This document shows, piece after piece, positions 6,929 through 10,026 of a DNA stretch of 10,026 nucleotides. Origin of the DNA: Candidatus Omnitrophota bacterium (GTDB taxonomy: Bacteria > Omnitrophota > Gorgyraeia > Gorgyraeales > Gorgyraeaceae); contig JAHIEN010000133.1 in assembly GCA_018901615.1 (NCBI GenBank), forward strand, positions 1 through 10,026. The letters run 5' to 3'. Within the stretch, counting starts at the first letter, position 1, and each line of letters begins with the position of its first letter. The notes below the pieces were generated by a model, which saw only the letters and a list, made by a program, of their open reading frames with translations, was not told the DNA's origin and did no database searches. Both the position numbers and the translations under genes were made by a program.

Positions 6929-9031
6929 ATGAAATTCATACTTTGCATTATAATTTTTATTTTTGCGGGATACAGCCTGGCCTTTGCCGCTGAGGCGGCT
7001 GCTGCATCCGGCCCTGTCGAGGTAAACGGTGACCAGGTAGAATATTTTCCAAAAGAAAAAAAGGTAGTCGGCACAGGCAATGTCATTGTTGATTACGGCG
7101 ACGTCTCTCTCACCTGCGGCAGGATAACTGTGTACACAGAGACAAAAGACGCTGAGGCAGAGGGAGATGTAGTGCTTAAGACGCCCACAGGCGAGGTCAG
7201 AGGAGAGAGGGTAAAATATAACTTTACCACAAAAGAAGGCGAGATCTTAAAGGCCAGGATAAAGTCCGGAGAATGGTACTCTGGCGGTGAAAAGATAGGC
7301 ATTTTATCCGACGGTTCTTACAGAGTGACAGATGGTTATATAACAAGCTGTGATTTACCTGCGCCGCATTATAAGATAAAGACCAAGAGCATAACAATAT
7401 ATCCTGACAATAGAGTCGTCGCGAAAAACGTGATTTTTGCTGTAGGCAATGTCCCTGTCGCCTTCCTTCCCAGCTATGACTATTCGCTTGACGGGAAATG
7501 GCCGAGTGTCGACGTGATACCTGGTAAAAAGAAAAAATGGGGCGTGTTCGCGCTTACGAGTTACAGGTACGACATTAACAAAGACGATAAGCTCACGCTC
7601 AGGATAGATGAGAGAGAGCATTGGGGTATGGGGCAGGGCCTGGATTATAAATATTCAACAGATGATTTTGGCCAGGGACTTTTAAAGGCCTACTATGCTC
7701 ACCAAAGGAATGTGGACAGGAATGAGTCTGTGATGGCGGAAGAAGACCGCTACAGAGTGCAGCTGAGGCATCGCTGGGATATAAATGACAATGTTATTGC
7801 GCTGGTAGAGTTTCATAAAATAAATGACGCGGATGTCATAAAGGACTATTTTTATAGAGAAGAATATGACAGAGAGTCTTCACCGGAGTCTTATCTTTAC
7901 GTGCTCAACAGCCAGCCTGAATACGCCATGAGCTTCCTGACCCGCAAGAGGGTCAATCATTTTCAGGCTGTTACAGAGCGCCTGCCTGAATTCAGGTTTA
8001 ACCTGAAAGACCAGGCCCTGTTTGACCTGCCGGTATATTTTAAGACAGACACCGCCTTGACGAATCTTGTCGGTAAGACCGCTAATAACGTCACTGATAC
8101 AGACGTAATAAGGTTTGATACTTACAATAAGCTGACAAGCCCTCTCAGGCTTGCTGATTTTTTAAGCGTATCGCCTTTTGTCGGAACAAGAGACACGTTT
8201 TACAGTAAAGACATAAATGGGGATGAGGACAAGTTCAGGACAGCCTTTTACGCCGGAGTGGACGTGGGCACCAAGTTTTTCAAGACGTATGGATCTTCCG
8301 GAAAGTTCATGGGCGTAGAATACGATAAACTCCACCACATCATCACCCCTACCATAGAATACGAATACATACATTCCCCATCCACCATCCCCGGCGGCCT
8401 CCAGCAGTTTGACGACATTGATAATGTCGCGAGAAAAAACGCGTTCACCATGGGCCTTGAGAATAAACTCGAGACAAAGAGGCTCCTCAATGGAAAGCTC
8501 AGGACTTATGACCTGGGATATTTTTTGATAACAGGAGATTATTCGTATAAACCAGAGAATGGCAGCAGATTTTCAAATGTTAAAGGAGACATAGAGATAA
8601 CCCCGTATGATTGGCTGAGGATCGAATCAGATACGCTCTATGACCCTGACTCAAAAGATTTCCAGGACTGGAATCTGGATTGTTACATGGAAAATGACAA
8701 GGACTGGAGAGTGGGATTTGGCTCCAGGTACTGGCAGGATACAGAACACGAGCTCACCTCAGAGCTATTTTATAAATTAAACAGCGAATGGTCGTTCAGG
8801 CTGTTTGGCAGATATGATCTAAAAGAAGTAGAAGCCAGCGGGAATAAGGTCATTAATAAGTTCGACACTAAAGAAATATCCGTAATAAAAGACCTGCATT
8901 GCTGGATCGCTGAAGCGAGCCTTGATATAGGCAGGGACGGCGGCACAACAGTATGGTTCGCCATGAAACTAAAGGCGTCCCCAAAGATACCTTTTGATTT
9001 CAATGACTATTACGCGATACCAAAGAGGTAA
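6929..9031 (+). CDS. lptD: LPS-assembly outer-membrane protein LptD
   Basis: This 700-residue protein is predicted to be the outer-membrane translocon that inserts lipopolysaccharide into the outer leaflet, working with LptE and the periplasmic LptA bridge. The N-terminus is a Sec signal peptide (about 1-20, hydrophobic CIIIFIFAGYSLAFA, likely cut after AFA). An LptA/OstA-like beta-jellyroll follows (about 27-130: EVNGDQVEYFPKEKKVVGTGNV and GDVVLKTPTGEVRG). After the conserved YITSCDLPAPHYKI segment comes a long beta-barrel rich in alternating hydrophobic and aromatic residues, ending in KLKASPKIPFDFNDYYAIPKR. Mature cysteines are C63, C141, C585 and C658; C141 (TSCDLP) and C658 (DLHCWI) fall in conserved positions. 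It is somewhat shorter than the E. coli protein (784). It starts 6 bp after the ROK stop without a clear RBS, so coupling is likely. Its presence shows a didermic, probably LPS-bearing cell. Confidence 0.9.
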   Translation: MKFILCIIIFIFAGYSLAFAAEAAAASGPVEVNGDQVEYFPKEKKVVGTGNVIVDYGDVSLTCGRITVYTETKDAEAEGDVVLKTPTGEVRGERVKYNFTTKEGEILKARIKSGEWYSGGEKIGILSDGSYRVTDGYITSCDLPAPHYKIKTKSITIYPDNRVVAKNVIFAVGNVPVAFLPSYDYSLDGKWPSVDVIPGKKKKWGVFALTSYRYDINKDDKLTLRIDEREHWGMGQGLDYKYSTDDFGQGLLKAYYAHQRNVDRNESVMAEEDRYRVQLRHRWDINDNVIALVEFHKINDADVIKDYFYREEYDRESSPESYLYVLNSQPEYAMSFLTRKRVNHFQAVTERLPEFRFNLKDQALFDLPVYFKTDTALTNLVGKTANNVTDTDVIRFDTYNKLTSPLRLADFLSVSPFVGTRDTFYSKDINGDEDKFRTAFYAGVDVGTKFFKTYGSSGKFMGVEYDKLHHIITPTIEYEYIHSPSTIPGGLQQFDDIDNVARKNAFTMGLENKLETKRLLNGKLRTYDLGYFLITGDYSYKPENGSRFSNVKGDIEITPYDWLRIESDTLYDPDSKDFQDWNLDCYMENDKDWRVGFGSRYWQDTEHELTSELFYKLNSEWSFRLFGRYDLKEVEASGNKVINKFDTKEISVIKDLHCWIAEASLDIGRDGGTTVWFAMKLKASPKIPFDFNDYYAIPKR
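9024..9028 (+). promoter_or_regulatory. Ribosome binding site of ugd, inside the lptD 3' end
   Basis: AGAGG lies 7 nt upstream of the ATG at 9036, within the last codons of lptD. Its spacing fixes the ugd start and suggests independent ribosome loading, in contrast to lptD and the ROK gene. Confidence 0.55.
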
Positions 9032-9035
9032 GAAT

Positions 9036-10026
9036 ATGAATGTTTGCATAATTGGCGCGGGTTATGTCGGGCTGGTTACAGGCGCGTGTTTCGCTGACCT
9101 GGGGCACAGGGTGATCTGCGCGGATAATGACAGAAAAAAAATCGAGGCATTGAAAAAATCCAGGATCCCTTTTTACGAAAAAGGACTTGATGACATGGTC
9201 AGAAGAAACATAAAGGCCGGCCGTCTTTCTTTCGTGCCCACTATAAAGGAAGGCGTGAAGGATTCCCTGGTTATTTTTATCTGCGTGGGCACGCCGTCCA
9301 AGCCAAACGGAGAAGCGGACCTTTCCTATGTCGAGAATGTCGCGGCCGAGATCGCCAGGAATCTGACGTCTTATCATCTTATAGTCGAGAAGAGCACTGT
9401 GCCTGTTGAGACAGGTAAATGGGTCGAACATACCATAAGGACAAACATCAGGAAAAAGGTGAGATTCGACGTCGCCTCAAACCCCGAGTTTTTAAGGGAA
9501 GGCACTGCCATACGTGATTTCATGCGCCCTGACAGGATCGTAATAGGCGTTGAGACAAAAAGGGCGGAGGATATCCTGAGAGAGCTTTATGATAAGGTAA
9601 ATGCGGAAATAGTCGTCACTGACATAAAAAGCGCCGAGCTCATCAAACACGCCTCAAATTCATTTCTCGCGGCCAAGATATCTTTTATTAATTCAGTGGC
9701 AAATGTGTGCGAGAGGACAGGGGCTGATATTACAAAGGTGGCGCATGGCATGGGACTTGACGCCAGGATCGGCAAGAGCTTTTTACAGAGCGGCATAGGC
9801 TATGGCGGGTCATGTTTCCCCAAGGACGTGGACGCCTTCATGTATATCTCGGGAAAATTAGGTTATGACTTTGGCATTCTTAAGGCGGCCAGGAAAGTCA
9901 ATGAAGAACAAAGAGCTATTTTTGTGAAAAAGATAGAAGAGGCGCTCTGGATAGTAAAGGGTAAGACCATAGGCATCCTGGGCCTGTCTTTTAAACCTCA
10001 GACAGATGACATGCGCTCAGCGCCTT
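9036..10026 (+). CDS. ugd: UDP-glucose 6-dehydrogenase, 3'-truncated by window edge
   Basis: The frame opens at ATG 9036, 4 bp after the lptD stop, and is still open at the window end after 330 full codons. The enzyme oxidises UDP-glucose to UDP-glucuronate with two NAD+, supplying precursor for capsule, exopolysaccharide or LPS sugars in the cytoplasm. The N-terminal Rossmann motif is GAGYVG (7-12), followed by FICVGTPSKPNGEADLSYV, the STVP segment and NPEFLREGTAIRDF. The catalytic set is K204 and N208 in LIKHASNSF, and the nucleophile C260 and D264 in GYGGSCFPKD. These numbers match those I recall for the Streptococcus pyogenes enzyme, supporting the chosen start. The C-terminal NAD/UDP-binding domain has begun (GKTIGILGLSFKPQTDDMRSAP); about 100 residues should lie beyond the edge. 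Related UDP-ManNAc or GDP-mannose dehydrogenases are less likely given these motifs. Confidence 0.94.
   Translation, partial: MNVCIIGAGYVGLVTGACFADLGHRVICADNDRKKIEALKKSRIPFYEKGLDDMVRRNIKAGRLSFVPTIKEGVKDSLVIFICVGTPSKPNGEADLSYVENVAAEIARNLTSYHLIVEKSTVPVETGKWVEHTIRTNIRKKVRFDVASNPEFLREGTAIRDFMRPDRIVIGVETKRAEDILRELYDKVNAEIVVTDIKSAELIKHASNSFLAAKISFINSVANVCERTGADITKVAHGMGLDARIGKSFLQSGIGYGGSCFPKDVDAFMYISGKLGYDFGILKAARKVNEEQRAIFVKKIEEALWIVKGKTIGILGLSFKPQTDDMRSAP

Noticed and set aside
6478..7086. 202-codon open frame on the minus strand spanning the ROK-lptD junction
   Set aside because: Both + strand genes here have clear motifs and a signal peptide. The minus frame shows no domain and would overlap both.
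9000..9431. 143-codon open frame on the minus strand
   Set aside because: It lies almost entirely over ugd, whose + strand frame has complete catalytic motifs. The minus product resembles no recognisable family.

Overview
The window is a compact, single-strand stretch of a bacterial genome. Seven protein-coding genes lie head to tail on the + strand, and the largest gap between them is 98 bp. An LptD-type outer-membrane LPS-assembly protein and a UDP-glucose dehydrogenase point to a didermic (Gram-negative-type) organism. The gene mix, the moderate GC content, frequent ATA (Ile) and AGG (Arg) codons, and inconsistent Shine-Dalgarno sites suggest an uncultured lineage such as Omnitrophota. That placement is an impression and was not tested.

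Layout: (1) positions 1-1188 hold a DUF1015 protein whose N-terminus is cut off by the window edge; (2) accD, the carboxyltransferase beta subunit of acetyl-CoA carboxylase, follows 15 bp later; (3) a good sigma70-like promoter precedes a MalK/UgpC/MsmK-type ABC ATPase that has no permease or binding protein nearby; (4) two consecutive membrane-anchored GAF-GGDEF diguanylate cyclases are 3 bp apart, and the second keeps the RxxD product-inhibition site while the first has lost it; (5) a perfect 27-bp inverted repeat with a 6-nt loop starts immediately after the second cyclase's stop codon, each arm is itself a 9-bp dyad, and a consensus TTGACA box follows one base later; (6) a ROK-family sugar kinase, lptD and a 3'-truncated ugd run on almost without gaps to the window end.

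Functionally, the left part combines metabolism (DUF1015, fatty-acid synthesis, ATP-driven sugar uptake). The middle makes cyclic-di-GMP. The right part concerns sugar activation and the outer envelope: ROK kinase, LPS export, and UDP-glucuronate for surface polysaccharide. The palindrome divides the cyclase group from the envelope group. No RNA gene, insertion sequence, CRISPR array or phage gene was seen, and no stretch over 300 bp lacks a gene. Most of the window is ordinary housekeeping content. The strongest unexplained signal is the nested palindrome at 5919-5978, and the tandem cyclases are the most interesting protein-level observation.
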